Below, piece after piece: positions 42,757-51,764 of a stretch of DNA of 64,000 nt. Position numbers and translations under genes: made by a program. Source of the stretch: Flavobacterium zepuense (GTDB taxonomy: Bacteria; Bacteroidota; Bacteroidia; Flavobacteriales; Flavobacteriaceae); the NCBI RefSeq assembly GCF_007097145.1, contig NZ_VJVZ01000002.1, positions 1 through 64,000 on the forward strand, in the 5' to 3' direction. How positions within the stretch are numbered: position 1 is the first letter of the stretch; every line of letters begins with the position of its first letter. The notes beneath the pieces are model-generated. The model was not told the DNA's origin and made no database searches. It worked only from the letters and a program-made list of their open reading frames with translations.

Positions 42757-42785
42757 CAAATGTACAGCTATTATAAAACCGCAAA
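42757..42785 (-). promoter_or_regulatory. Promoter of the ABC/DUF3299/HAD operon
   Basis: On the minus strand TTTG (42785-42782), 17 nt, TACATTTG (42764-42757), full match to the Bacteroidota consensus. Leader about 22 nt. Confidence 0.75.
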
Positions 42786-42791
42786 ATTACA

Positions 42792-43193
42792 TTATGCACT
42801 GGCAGCAGCAGCATTTCTTTTCATATCAAAAACAATGATGCTTTGCAGTATATCTTTCTTTTCGTTTTCATTTTCAAATGCTTTTGCAAGGCAAAGCTTG
42901 CCCTTTTTCATGGCGCTAACGCAACAGTCGTAAATAGCTTCGCGGCTTTTAAGGGCGCGAATGCTAAGGTCCAGCCTTATCTCTACAACTGAGCGATGCA
43001 CTTTAGGATTGTTGATATAGCGCTTAGCCTGGGCGCTGTCGTAGTTCTCAGTAAGGTTAAAATCAACCAGCTCAAACTCTTTCTTTTCCAGTTTTTCTAA
43101 CACCATATCCGGCACCTTCCTATCCCGTACCTCAGGATCGTTGGGCAGGTCAAACTCCCCATCGTATTTAAAGGTCATCGTGTACGTATCCAT
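42792..43193 (-). CDS. Small cytoplasmic protein of unknown function
   Basis: 133 aa from the ATG at 43193 (MDTYTMTFKYDGEFDLPNDP); the frame extends 12 codons upstream to a TTG. Mixed alpha/beta, charged, no signal peptide, ending in an Ala run (RNAAAASA). Three Cys. I do not recognise it. Divergent from the aldo/keto reductase gene across a 245-nt spacer that contains an inverted repeat. Confidence 0.7.
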   Translation of the reverse strand: MDTYTMTFKYDGEFDLPNDPEVRDRKVPDMVLEKLEKKEFELVDFNLTENYDSAQAKRYINNPKVHRSVVEIRLDLSIRALKSREAIYDCCVSAMKKGKLCLAKAFENENEKKDILQSIIVFDMKRNAAAASA

Positions 43194-43292
43194 AGCTTCT
43201 TTTTTACTTAAAGTTACTACAGCAAACAATATTAAACACCATGATTAACAAAAGCATAGGACAGATATATGATAATTTTAGGGAATTTAAAA

Positions 43293-43327
43293 GCTGTACT
43301 GCTATATCGTGGCCTGATTAGTACAGC
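43293..43327. repeat. Inverted repeat GCTGTACT-N19-AGTACAGC in divergent spacer
   Basis: Perfect 8-bp arms at 43293-43300 and 43320-43327 between the gene starting at 43193 (-) and the one starting at 43439 (+). There is no T run on either side, so an operator or RNA hairpin is more likely than a terminator. Confidence 0.5.
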
Positions 43328-43438
43328 GCCACACTCCATTTTGGATACAACCACAAGTAATTTGGATACGTTTAGGATGCCCCTTGTAGCGAACTTTGTA
43401 ATGCATTAATTATAACGCAACAATCTAAAAATAAGATC

Positions 43439-44446
43439 ATGAGCATTAAAAAGATTAAATTGGGAATACAGGGGTTTGTAGTGCCCCAGATAGGATTAGG
43501 CTGTATGGGCATGACGCAGATTGCGGGTGCCGATATTTACGGAAAAGCCGATGAGGCTGAGGCCATTGCTACCATTCACCGCTCCTTAGAATTAGGCGGC
43601 AACTTTTTAGACACAGCCGATCTGTATGGCCCGTTGCTTAACGAACGCCTTATTGCCAAGGCAATTAAAGGCAACAGGGATGCCTACCAGATAGCCACAA
43701 AATTTGCATGGGAAATTGATGAAAGCGAGCAGCTTACCTGGAAAATTAACGGCCAAAAAGACTACGTTTGTAAGGCGGTAGAACGCTCGCTTAAAAACCT
43801 GGGAACCGACTATATAGACCTTTATTACATGCACCGCCTTGACCCCAACACCCCTATTGAGGAGACCGTTGGTGCAATGGCTGATCTTGTAAAAGAAGGT
43901 AAAGTGGGCTATATTGGCTTATCGGAAGTATCATCGGAAACTATAAGGAAAGCACATGCTGTACATCCGCTTACTGCCTTACAATCAGAATATTCGTTGT
44001 TTGAAAGAAGTGTGGAAGAAGAGGGTATTTTAGATACGCTTAAAGAGCTTGGTATTGGCTTTGTACCGTATTCGCCACTGGGCAGGGGATTTATATCGGG
44101 CGAAATTAAAAGTCCGGATGATTTTCCTGAGAATGATTTCAGGCGAAGCATTCCCAAATTTCAGGGCGAGCAGTTTTACAAGAATATCGAATTGCTGAAT
44201 GAACTTCACAAACTGGCTGAAGAGAAGGGCATTACAGCATCGCAACTTGCTATAGCATGGACTGTTAACAAAGGCTTTGTGCCAATACCGGGAACCAAAC
44301 GCGTAAAATATGTTGAGCAAAATATTGCTGCCGCCGGTGTAGAACTTACTACCGCTGAAGCAGAAAGGCTTGAAAGCATTATCCCACTTGGTACGCCAAC
44401 CGGTAACAGGTATGATGATTGGGGCATGACGATGGTGAGTCTTTAA
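43439..44446 (+). CDS. Aldo/keto reductase
   Basis: 335 aa. TIM-barrel NADPH-dependent oxidoreductase of the YajO/YakC-like AKR13 type. LGCMGMTQ at the start, catalytic Asp and Tyr in FLDTADLYGP, Lys in QIATKFAWE, His in YYMHRLDPNTPIEE, and the NADP-binding end FVPIPGTKRVKYVEQN. Likely reduces aldehydes; substrate unknown. It may form a detoxification group with the next dehydrogenase and the AraC regulator (inference from position). Confidence 0.93.
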   Translation: MSIKKIKLGIQGFVVPQIGLGCMGMTQIAGADIYGKADEAEAIATIHRSLELGGNFLDTADLYGPLLNERLIAKAIKGNRDAYQIATKFAWEIDESEQLTWKINGQKDYVCKAVERSLKNLGTDYIDLYYMHRLDPNTPIEETVGAMADLVKEGKVGYIGLSEVSSETIRKAHAVHPLTALQSEYSLFERSVEEEGILDTLKELGIGFVPYSPLGRGFISGEIKSPDDFPENDFRRSIPKFQGEQFYKNIELLNELHKLAEEKGITASQLAIAWTVNKGFVPIPGTKRVKYVEQNIAAAGVELTTAEAERLESIIPLGTPTGNRYDDWGMTMVSL

Positions 44447-44504
44447 TTACGAATTTTAAATTACGAATTACGATTCAGTTCCAAAATCCCAAATTTTAAA
44501 ATCC

Positions 44505-44523
44505 AAACAACGAACTGATCATC
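44505..44523 (+). repeat. Dispersed 19-nt intergenic repeat, copy 1
   Basis: AAACAACGAACTGATCATC, 17 of 19 matches to 45635-45653. Embedded in an A/T-rich spacer of short AATCC/AAATT words between the reductase and the alcohol dehydrogenase. Confidence 0.5.
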
Positions 44524-44569
44524 AGTCTCTAAATAATCTAAAAAATCCAACCATCTAAAAATCTAAATT

Positions 44570-45607
44570 ATGATACAGGCAAAAGGATATGCAGCACAAT
44601 CGCCGGAGAGCAATTTAGCCCCGTGGGATTTTGAGCGCCGCGACGTAGGCCCGCACGATGTGCAAATAGAAATTTTATTTTGTGGCGTGTGCCACAGCGA
44701 CTTACACCAAATTAAGAACGATTGGTTCCCGGGAGTTTTCCCAATGGTGCCGGGCCATGAAATTGTGGGCCGCATTGTTGCCGTGGGCGGCCACACCAGG
44801 AAGTTTAAACAAGGCGACCTTGCCGGAATAGGCTGTATGGTAGACAGTTGCCGCCAATGCGAAGACTGCAACAGTGGGCTGGAACAGTTTTGCCCAAATG
44901 GCGTACAAACCTACAACAGCATGGGCCATGACGGGCAGCCTACCTACGGCGGCTACAGCAATACTATAGTGGTGCACGAAGATTTTGCCTTCCGAATATC
45001 AGAAAAACTGAACCTTGCAGCCGTTGCACCGTTGCTTTGTGCGGGGATAACCACCTATTCTCCATTGCGTTACTGGAAGGTGGGCAAAGGCCATAAGGTG
45101 GCAGTTTTAGGATTGGGCGGATTGGGCCACATGGCTGTTAAATTTGCCGTTGCTTTTGGTGCCGAAGTCACCGTATTAAGCACATCGCCCGCTAAAGAGC
45201 AGGATGCCAAAAACCTTGGCGCACACCACTTTGTGGTAACAAAAGACCCTGAACAGGTAGCGGCATCGGCACGTAAATTCGATTTTATTGTAGATACCGT
45301 ATCGGCACCGCATGACATAAATATGTACTTGCAAATGCTTAAAACACGCGGTACGCACATTACGCTTGGTGCACCTACAGAGCCGTATCAGGTACCTGCA
45401 TTCTCGCTACTGGGTGGTGCCAAAGCCATAGCAGGATCGGGTATTGGAGGGTTGGAAGAAACCCAGGAAATGCTTGATTTTTGCGCCGAACACAACATCG
45501 TTTCAGATATCGAACTTATTGATATTAAAGACATTCACGCATCTTTCGACCGTATGGAAAAAGGCGATGTGCGTTACCGTTTCGTTATAGATATGGCAAC
45601 ACTCTAA
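44570..45607 (+). CDS. Zinc-dependent NADP alcohol/aldehyde dehydrogenase (YahK type)
   Basis: 345 aa. Catalytic zinc ligands C41 (FCGVCHSDLH) and the H63-E64 pair (PGHEIVG). Structural zinc ligands C94, C97, C100 and C108. Rossmann motif VLGLGGLGHMAVK. Closest to the cinnamyl-alcohol-dehydrogenase/YahK group, broad aldehyde reductases using NADPH. It follows the aldo/keto reductase by 123 nt and precedes an AraC regulator. Confidence 0.94.
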   Translation: MIQAKGYAAQSPESNLAPWDFERRDVGPHDVQIEILFCGVCHSDLHQIKNDWFPGVFPMVPGHEIVGRIVAVGGHTRKFKQGDLAGIGCMVDSCRQCEDCNSGLEQFCPNGVQTYNSMGHDGQPTYGGYSNTIVVHEDFAFRISEKLNLAAVAPLLCAGITTYSPLRYWKVGKGHKVAVLGLGGLGHMAVKFAVAFGAEVTVLSTSPAKEQDAKNLGAHHFVVTKDPEQVAASARKFDFIVDTVSAPHDINMYLQMLKTRGTHITLGAPTEPYQVPAFSLLGGAKAIAGSGIGGLEETQEMLDFCAEHNIVSDIELIDIKDIHASFDRMEKGDVRYRFVIDMATL

Positions 45608-45634
45608 AATTTCAAAAAACAAACTCCAAATCGC

Positions 45635-45653
45635 AAACAACAAACTGATAATC
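45635..45653 (+). repeat. Dispersed 19-nt intergenic repeat, copy 2
   Basis: AAACAACAAACTGATAATC, 17 of 19 matches to 44505-44523, in the spacer between the dehydrogenase and the AraC gene. Confidence 0.5.
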
Positions 45654-45722
45654 TGCAATTTGTTTTAAAAAATTAAACAGGAAGGGCTATCTTTACGGTA
45701 GCTCTTCTTTAAATTATCCACC

Positions 45723-46637
45723 ATGAAAAAATCAATACAGGGTCCGCTAATACTCAATTCGATATCAGAAATGCACCGCATAATGGATATCCCTGAGCCG
45801 GAGCATCCGCTTGTTAGCATCGTGAATTTTAAGGACATACGATCGCATTCCGAAATACTGGAACACGGCCTGGTGCTTAATGTGTATATGATAGCCCTAA
45901 AGAAAGAGTACAAGGGCAAGGTAAAATATGGGCAAAGTTTTTATGATTTTGATGAGGGCATGATGTCTTTTATAGCACCAGGACAGATATGCTACCAAAA
46001 TGAGCCGGGGTATGACCCGTTAGATGGCAGCATGCTTATCTTTCACCCTGATTTTTTGAGGGGATATGCCATAGACAAAAACATTAAAGGGTTCGATTTT
46101 TTCTCGTATGCGGCTAATGAAGCACTGTACCTATCTAAAAAAGAAGAAGTTATGATAGAAGGTATTTTTAATAATATAGCCCAGGAGTACCATAGTAATA
46201 TTGATAATTTTAGCCAAGATGTAATTATATCGCACATAGAATTGCTGCTTAATTACAGCAACCGCTTCTATAACAGGCAGTTTATAACCCGTAAAAATGT
46301 AAATAACGACCTGCTTACCAAACTGGAGGATATCCTTGAAAACCACTTTAAGAACAACGAAATTTCAAGCCTGCCAACTGTTAAGCACCTGGCAGACAGC
46401 CTAAATGTATCGCCTAATTACCTTAGTGATATGCTGCGCACCCATACCGGGCAAAATGCACAGCAACACATACATAACAAGCTGATAGATAAGGCAAAGG
46501 AGATTTTAACCACTACCCAACTGTCAGTAAGCGAAGTAGCCTACAGGTTGGGGTTTGAGTACCCCCAATCGTTCAGTAAACTTTTTAAAGCTAAAGCTAA
46601 CGTAAGTCCGTTAGAATACAGAAAGCTGTTTAACTGA
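45723..46637 (+). CDS. AraC-family transcriptional regulator
   Basis: 304 aa. N-terminal cupin-like sensing domain (SFYDFDEGMMSFIAPGQICY) and C-terminal double helix-turn-helix at about residues 205-303 (LADSLNVSPNYLSDMLRTHT, SVSEVAYRLGFEYPQSFSKL, NVSPLEYRKLF). Follows two aldehyde-active oxidoreductases on the same strand; control of these genes is plausible but not shown. Confidence 0.93.
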   Translation: MKKSIQGPLILNSISEMHRIMDIPEPEHPLVSIVNFKDIRSHSEILEHGLVLNVYMIALKKEYKGKVKYGQSFYDFDEGMMSFIAPGQICYQNEPGYDPLDGSMLIFHPDFLRGYAIDKNIKGFDFFSYAANEALYLSKKEEVMIEGIFNNIAQEYHSNIDNFSQDVIISHIELLLNYSNRFYNRQFITRKNVNNDLLTKLEDILENHFKNNEISSLPTVKHLADSLNVSPNYLSDMLRTHTGQNAQQHIHNKLIDKAKEILTTTQLSVSEVAYRLGFEYPQSFSKLFKAKANVSPLEYRKLFN

Positions 46638-46683
46638 AACCCTGCAAGCTACAGGCAAACCGATGTGTGATTTTGTTAAACGA

Positions 46684-47139
46684 TTACTTTTCAGCAGGTA
46701 TCCTAAGTACCTGGCCGGGATATATCTTGTCAGGATCAGACAGCATTGGCTTATTGGCTTCAAAAATAGTGTTGTACTTTTTAACATCTCCATAATATTT
46801 ACCGGCTATTTTGCTAAGCGAATCGCCACTTACTACCGTGTAAAACTGCGATGCAGGTTCGCTTACTGTTACCCTCATTAGGTTATTTACCGTTTCTACA
46901 CCACCTACGTTACCCACAGCAAGAGCTATTTTTTCAGTATCAGCCTCTGTATCCACTTCACCTTCAATAGTCACTGTTTGCCCTTTAGTTGCAATTCGGA
47001 TATTTTTGTACACCAGCCCCAGTTTTTTAATGAATGCTAATAATTCAGCTGCTTTAGTATTCTCTGCGTCAGCTGCCGATAGGTTAATGCTTCCAAAAAC
47101 CTGTGTGCCTGCCTCTTTATTAAATGTTATTGTTGCCAT
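46684..47139 (-). CDS. BON-LysM protein, YgaU/Kbp family
   Basis: 151 aa, close to the 149 aa of E. coli Kbp. BON domain at residues about 25-95 (NIRIATKGQTVTIEGEVDTE, GNVGGVETVNNLMRV) and a LysM domain at residues 100-150 (YTVVSGDSLSKIAGKYYGDV, IYPGQVLRIP). No signal peptide. Kbp binds potassium in E. coli and is stress-induced; the same role here is inferred from architecture. Confidence 0.92.
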   Translation of the reverse strand: MATITFNKEAGTQVFGSINLSAADAENTKAAELLAFIKKLGLVYKNIRIATKGQTVTIEGEVDTEADTEKIALAVGNVGGVETVNNLMRVTVSEPASQFYTVVSGDSLSKIAGKYYGDVKKYNTIFEANKPMLSDPDKIYPGQVLRIPAEK

Positions 47140-47300
47140 AATATTTATTTTGTTTGTTTACAGGATACAAGTTAGCTAACATAATTAAGCAAGTTTCTTA
47201 ATACTGTTACAATTAATAAATCTTTAATCTTAAAACATGATGCTATTATTTTGTATAGTGCTAAAAGTTAAGACAATGTTAACAGTAAATCAAATTATCG

Positions 47301-47308
47301 TATATTTG
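47301..47308 (+). promoter_or_regulatory. -7 box for the sulfatase gene
   Basis: TATATTTG matches TAnnTTTG. No TTG at the usual spacing. It predicts a leader of about 55 nt that holds the pairing elements at 47323-47358. Confidence 0.5.
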
Positions 47309-47322
47309 CAGCGCTTATACTG

Positions 47323-47358
47323 AGCGGTTTACCCTCCCTAACCAACTACCGCTTAGGG
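47323..47358 (+). promoter_or_regulatory. Candidate pseudoknot or switch in sulfatase leader
   Basis: AGCGGT (47323-47328) pairs with ACCGCT (47348-47353). CCCTA (47336-47340), in the loop between them, pairs with TAGGG (47354-47358) directly after. The two helices cross, so they form a pseudoknot or two exclusive hairpins, ending 10 nt before the ATG. Confidence 0.45.
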
Positions 47359-47368
47359 CATTGTAGTT

Positions 47369-49357
47369 ATGAAGTTACAATTTAAAAGCAGGCTAACCAT
47401 ACTTTTAGCCAGGCTATTACTCGTATATATAGCATTTATGCTTTGCCGTATGTTGTTTTACCTCTTTAACAACGATCTTATAGACCCTCTTAACGCTACC
47501 GCAACCTGGAGCCTTATAAAAGGCAGCCTTATGTTTGATACGGTTTCTATTATTTACATTAATATGTTGTTTATTTTCCTGTCGCTGCTGCCATTGCACG
47601 TCGCAGAGAATAAGGCATACCAAAAAGTGGTTTTTGCCATATTTATTGTATTTAACAGCGTTGGTTTATTAATAAACACGGCCGATATTTTTTACTATCC
47701 TTTTAAACAGGCACGTCTTGTACTTGGCGATTTTGTATTGCTTAAAGACGACAGCTTTATGCCTTTGCTCGGTGATTTTGTTACCGATTACTGGTACGGA
47801 TTCCTGTTTTACCTTGCTCTGGTGGCCCTTTTATGGTTTGGCTATAAAGCGGTAGGCTTAAAATATACAGAGCAAACAAACAAGCGATTTTATATTACAA
47901 ACTCCATACAGCTTGCTGTTATGGCTATTGCCGTTGTGTTTTTTGTAAGGGGCGCCACATTCTCGGCAGCGTCATTCCCTATTACTATGAACGATGCATT
48001 CTTGTACACGCAAAACCCATCCCACACATCTGTAATACTAAGCAACCCGTTCTGCATACTGCGCACCATGAGCAAATCTAATAAAGTACCTAACCTTAAG
48101 TATTTTGATCAGTTTGTGGCCGATAACATGGCTCCCACAACCCATAAGGCTATTGATTGGGAAACGCATGAAATTGACCGGAAAACAAATGTATTTGTTA
48201 TAGTTCTCGAAAGTTTTGGCAAGGCACACCTAAAAGGATTTTCAGACCAGTTTAAACCGGGACAGGAAGCCAACACGCCATTTATAGATTCTTTAATGCA
48301 ACACAGTTATGTGTTTACCAACACCTTTCAAAATGGCCGCAGATCGATAGATGCGCTGCCTGCCATTTGGGCATCCATACCATCGTTTAAAGAGCATTTT
48401 TTATCGCTACCAAACTCAGTAGCACCCTACCATGGCCTGCCGGAATGTATGACCGAAATGGGTTACCAAACTGCCTTTTTTCATGGCGGTGTGCGGGAGT
48501 CTATGGGTTTTGTTTCTTTTGGGAAGGTTACCGGTGTTAAAAATTTTTACTCCCGCCAGGAATATGAGGCAGAAAATGGCAGTGGCGACTTTGATGGTAA
48601 GTGGGGCATTTGGGATCATAAGTTCTTCCCTTATGTGCATAAAAAGCTAAACGGCATGAATAAAAAAGATAAGCCTTTCTTTGCTACACTCTTTACCTTG
48701 TCATCGCACCACCCATATGCGATTCCTGAAGGGATGGAGAATAAATTTACCGAAGGCACCATGCCTATTCACCGTGCTATTAAATATTCGGATTATTCGT
48801 TACAGCAGTTTTTTAACAGCATAAAAAACGAACCTTGGTATAACAACACCTTGTTTGTTATTACTGCCGATCATTCATCGGGCGCCGATAGCCGTAAATT
48901 TAACAAGCAGCCGTATGAATACAGTATACCACTTATGTTCTTTAAGCCGGGCGGAAATTTTGTAGGCGTAGATGATAAGGTAATGCAACACATAGACATT
49001 ATGCCAACATTATTAGGTATGTTGGATTATGAAAAGCCATATTTTGCTTTTGGTACCGACCACTTTGATAAAACAGCATCTAAAAATCACTTTGCCATCA
49101 ACCACTCCAACGGAGTGTTTAATTGTACTACCGATGAGTTTTGCTATATCTTTAATGAAAAAGATGTAATTACCAAGTTTGCATACAAAACCGACCCGTT
49201 GGGTAAACACAATCTTATTGCTACTAAAACGGCAAAAGATGATGCAACTATTAACAGCATTAAAGCATTTTTACAGGAGTATAGCATTCACGTTAGTAAG
49301 CGCGACTATTTGCCCGCAGGAATTGGTGAAAAAGGGATGGCGCAGGTACATAAATAA
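47369..49357 (+). CDS. Membrane-bound sulfatase/LTA-synthase-family phosphotransferase
   Basis: 662 aa. Five predicted N-terminal membrane helices (residues 10-200) followed by a periplasmic sulfatase-like domain. Metal and nucleophile positions are E281 (VIVLESFGKAH) and S326 in NGRRSIDALP, where LtaS enzymes carry Thr, plus TADHSSG and the C-terminal DIMPTLLGMLDY. Likely transfers phosphoglycerol or phosphoethanolamine-like groups onto envelope glycans or lipids. Bacteroidota lack lipoteichoic acid, so a different acceptor must be assumed. Confidence 0.9.
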   Translation: MKLQFKSRLTILLARLLLVYIAFMLCRMLFYLFNNDLIDPLNATATWSLIKGSLMFDTVSIIYINMLFIFLSLLPLHVAENKAYQKVVFAIFIVFNSVGLLINTADIFYYPFKQARLVLGDFVLLKDDSFMPLLGDFVTDYWYGFLFYLALVALLWFGYKAVGLKYTEQTNKRFYITNSIQLAVMAIAVVFFVRGATFSAASFPITMNDAFLYTQNPSHTSVILSNPFCILRTMSKSNKVPNLKYFDQFVADNMAPTTHKAIDWETHEIDRKTNVFVIVLESFGKAHLKGFSDQFKPGQEANTPFIDSLMQHSYVFTNTFQNGRRSIDALPAIWASIPSFKEHFLSLPNSVAPYHGLPECMTEMGYQTAFFHGGVRESMGFVSFGKVTGVKNFYSRQEYEAENGSGDFDGKWGIWDHKFFPYVHKKLNGMNKKDKPFFATLFTLSSHHPYAIPEGMENKFTEGTMPIHRAIKYSDYSLQQFFNSIKNEPWYNNTLFVITADHSSGADSRKFNKQPYEYSIPLMFFKPGGNFVGVDDKVMQHIDIMPTLLGMLDYEKPYFAFGTDHFDKTASKNHFAINHSNGVFNCTTDEFCYIFNEKDVITKFAYKTDPLGKHNLIATKTAKDDATINSIKAFLQEYSIHVSKRDYLPAGIGEKGMAQVHK

Positions 49358-49381
49358 TTAAAAGTCAAAAACTTAAAAGTC

Positions 49382-49425
49382 AAAAGTCTTAAAGCTACAG
49401 AGTACTCTTTTGCTTTAAGACTTTT
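49382..49425 (+). terminator. Intrinsic terminator after the sulfatase gene
   Basis: AAAAGTCTTAAAGC and GCTTTAAGACTTTT form a perfect 14-bp stem with a 16-nt loop, preceded by further AAAGTC words. Same repeat vocabulary as 38746-38796. Confidence 0.75.
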
Positions 49426-49525
49426 CTATTTATATTACTTAAAACCGTGACATCTTTTCTTTTTACTGCTCAAATTTTTACCGAATTCGTAAAATAAAGT
49501 ATCTTCGCGGGGCTTAAAGGGTATT

Positions 49526-49556
49526 ATTACAGGATTGGGAAGTCCGCTAATGTAAT
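49526..49556 (+). promoter_or_regulatory. Structured 5' leader of the S46 peptidase gene
   Basis: ATTACA pairs with TGTAAT around an inner hairpin GGATT-GGGA-AGTCC whose loop is a GNRA tetraloop. A degenerate -7 box (TATCTTCG, about 49499) precedes it. Confidence 0.35.
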
Positions 49557-49588
49557 CTTTCGCAACTATTAACTTTATTTAAACCCAA

Positions 49589-51733
49589 ATGAAAAAACTA
49601 ATTTTATTCCTAACCATGTTTGTCATGGTACTGCCGGTAAGGGCCGATGAGGGCATGTGGTTCCTTATGTTTATTGAGCGCCTTAACCACAGGGATATGC
49701 AAAAAATGGGCCTGCAGCTTACTGCCGAAGAAATTTACAGCATTAACCATCACAGCCTGAAGGATGCGGTTGTGCAGTTTAATGGTGGCTGTACTGCCGA
49801 GCTTATTTCTAAAGACGGCCTTGTGCTTACCAACCACCACTGTGGTTACGGTGCTATTGCCGAATTAAGCACTCCCGAAGCTAACTACCTTAAAGACGGT
49901 TACTGGGCTAAAGACCGCAGTGCCGAGCTTAAGCCAAGCAGCCTGTACGTGCGCTTTTTTGTGCGTATGGATGATGTATCTAAACGTATCCTCGGCAAAG
50001 TAAACGCTAACATGACCGAAGCCGAAAGGGAAAAAGCAATTAACCAGGAAATTGCGTTAATTGAAAAAGAAAATAACGAAGGTGGCAAATATACCGTTTC
50101 AGTTCGTCCTTTCTTTCAGGGTAACGAGTATTATTACTTTGTATACCAGGATTATAAGGATGTACGTTTTGTAGGCACCCCGCCGGAAAGCATAGGCAAA
50201 TTTGGAGGCGATACCGATAACTGGGAGTGGCCGCGCCATACCGGAGATTTCTCTATGTTCCGTATTTATGGAGATAAAGATGGTAACCCTGCTGAGTATT
50301 CGGCAAACAACGTTCCGTTACACCCTAAATACCATTTGCCTGTAAGCCTTAAAGGAGTTCAGGAAAATGATTTTGCCATGATATTGGGCTACCCGGGCCG
50401 TACCAACCGATGGATGCCAAGCGGCGGAATAGAGCAAAACGTTAAGTTTGCGTACCCTGCATGGGTGGAAGCCTCTAAACTGGGTATGGATAAAATGAAA
50501 GTGCATATGGATAAGGATGCTAAAGTGCGTCTTGATTATGCCTCTAAATATGCGCAGGTTGCCAACTACTGGAAAAACCGCCAGGGCATGATAGATGCGC
50601 TTACCAAGCATAAAACAGCCGCCACTAAAGCTAAAGTCGAAGCAGATTTTAATACTTGGGCCAACAAGCCTGCCAATAAAGAAAAGTACGGTACTGTTAT
50701 AGCTACCATTAATAACTACTATAGCAAAACCAACGAAAAGGCACGCCATGATAATTATTTAACCGGACTGTTGCGTACCAGCAACTACGCAGCTATGCCG
50801 TACTCGTTAGGCAAGGGCTTTGAGAGTTATTTCCCTATGACGGGTGCTGAGAAAGATAAGATGACTGCCGGCCTTCAGGAGGCTATAGATGAGTACTATG
50901 GGTCGCTTTACCTGCCTTTAGAAAAAGATGTACTTGCTGCACAGCTGCACCTGTATGCTACAAAATCTACCGGTTATGAGATTGCTCCTTACATTGCCGA
51001 GATTGGTAAAGCCAACAACTACGATTATACTAAATTTGTAAATGATGCTTTTGCAAACAGTATTTTTGGCTCTAAAGAAAAAGCTGAAGCGTATCTTAAA
51101 AACCCGAATGCCGAGGTGCTTAAAAACGATGTGCTGTACAAATTATCTAATGATATTATGACAAAGTACAGGGCTAAAACTGATGAGCAGGCTAAGCTTG
51201 ATGCGGAGTTCTCTAAAGCGTTCCGCCTGTTGGTGGAAGGTATGAGGCAGGCTAACCCGGATGCTAAATACTACCCGGATGCTAACAGTACGCTACGCCT
51301 TACCTACGGTAAAGTGCGCTCGCTGCCTAAAGACAAGCGCAACGATGCTAAAAAGAACTACTATACTACGCTACAGGGCGAAGTAGCTAAATACAAGCCT
51401 AACGATGAAGAATTTGACCTGCCTAAAAGGTTAATGGAACTTAACGAGAAAAAAGACTTTGGCCAGTATGCTGATAAAGCAGGTTATATGCCTGTTAACT
51501 TCCTTACAGATAACGATATTACAGGCGGTAACTCAGGTTCGCCGGTACTTAACGGTAAAGGGGAGCTTATAGGCCTTGCTTTTGACGGTAACATTGAGGC
51601 AATGGCGGGTGATGTTATTTTTGACAAAGACCTGCAACGTACCATCAACGTTGATATTCGTTATGTGCTTTGGATAATCGATAAATACGCCGGTGCCAAA
51701 CACATTGTTGATGAAATGACAATAGTAAAATAA
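49589..51733 (+). CDS. S46-family dipeptidyl peptidase (DPP7/DPP11)
   Basis: 714 aa. Signal peptide (MKKLILFLTMFVMVLPVRA), then the S46 N-terminal signature DEGMWFLMFIERL. Catalytic His region LTNHHCGYGAI (residues 80-90) and nucleophile S649 in GGNSGSP complete the chymotrypsin-like triad with an Asp in between. The FDGN after the Ser has Gly where DPP11 enzymes, from memory, have Arg, which suggests DPP7-like preference for hydrophobic P1 residues. Periplasmic release of dipeptides from peptides for amino-acid nutrition. Confidence 0.94.
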   Translation: MKKLILFLTMFVMVLPVRADEGMWFLMFIERLNHRDMQKMGLQLTAEEIYSINHHSLKDAVVQFNGGCTAELISKDGLVLTNHHCGYGAIAELSTPEANYLKDGYWAKDRSAELKPSSLYVRFFVRMDDVSKRILGKVNANMTEAEREKAINQEIALIEKENNEGGKYTVSVRPFFQGNEYYYFVYQDYKDVRFVGTPPESIGKFGGDTDNWEWPRHTGDFSMFRIYGDKDGNPAEYSANNVPLHPKYHLPVSLKGVQENDFAMILGYPGRTNRWMPSGGIEQNVKFAYPAWVEASKLGMDKMKVHMDKDAKVRLDYASKYAQVANYWKNRQGMIDALTKHKTAATKAKVEADFNTWANKPANKEKYGTVIATINNYYSKTNEKARHDNYLTGLLRTSNYAAMPYSLGKGFESYFPMTGAEKDKMTAGLQEAIDEYYGSLYLPLEKDVLAAQLHLYATKSTGYEIAPYIAEIGKANNYDYTKFVNDAFANSIFGSKEKAEAYLKNPNAEVLKNDVLYKLSNDIMTKYRAKTDEQAKLDAEFSKAFRLLVEGMRQANPDAKYYPDANSTLRLTYGKVRSLPKDKRNDAKKNYYTTLQGEVAKYKPNDEEFDLPKRLMELNEKKDFGQYADKAGYMPVNFLTDNDITGGNSGSPVLNGKGELIGLAFDGNIEAMAGDVIFDKDLQRTINVDIRYVLWIIDKYAGAKHIVDEMTIVK

Positions 51734-51764
51734 AAGTTTAGATAACAGACTTGAAATGATAGAC

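Noticed and set aside
49366..49425. CRISPR-like array
   Set aside because: The repeats are short AAAGTC words in an inverted arrangement with no regular spacers; they form one hairpin.
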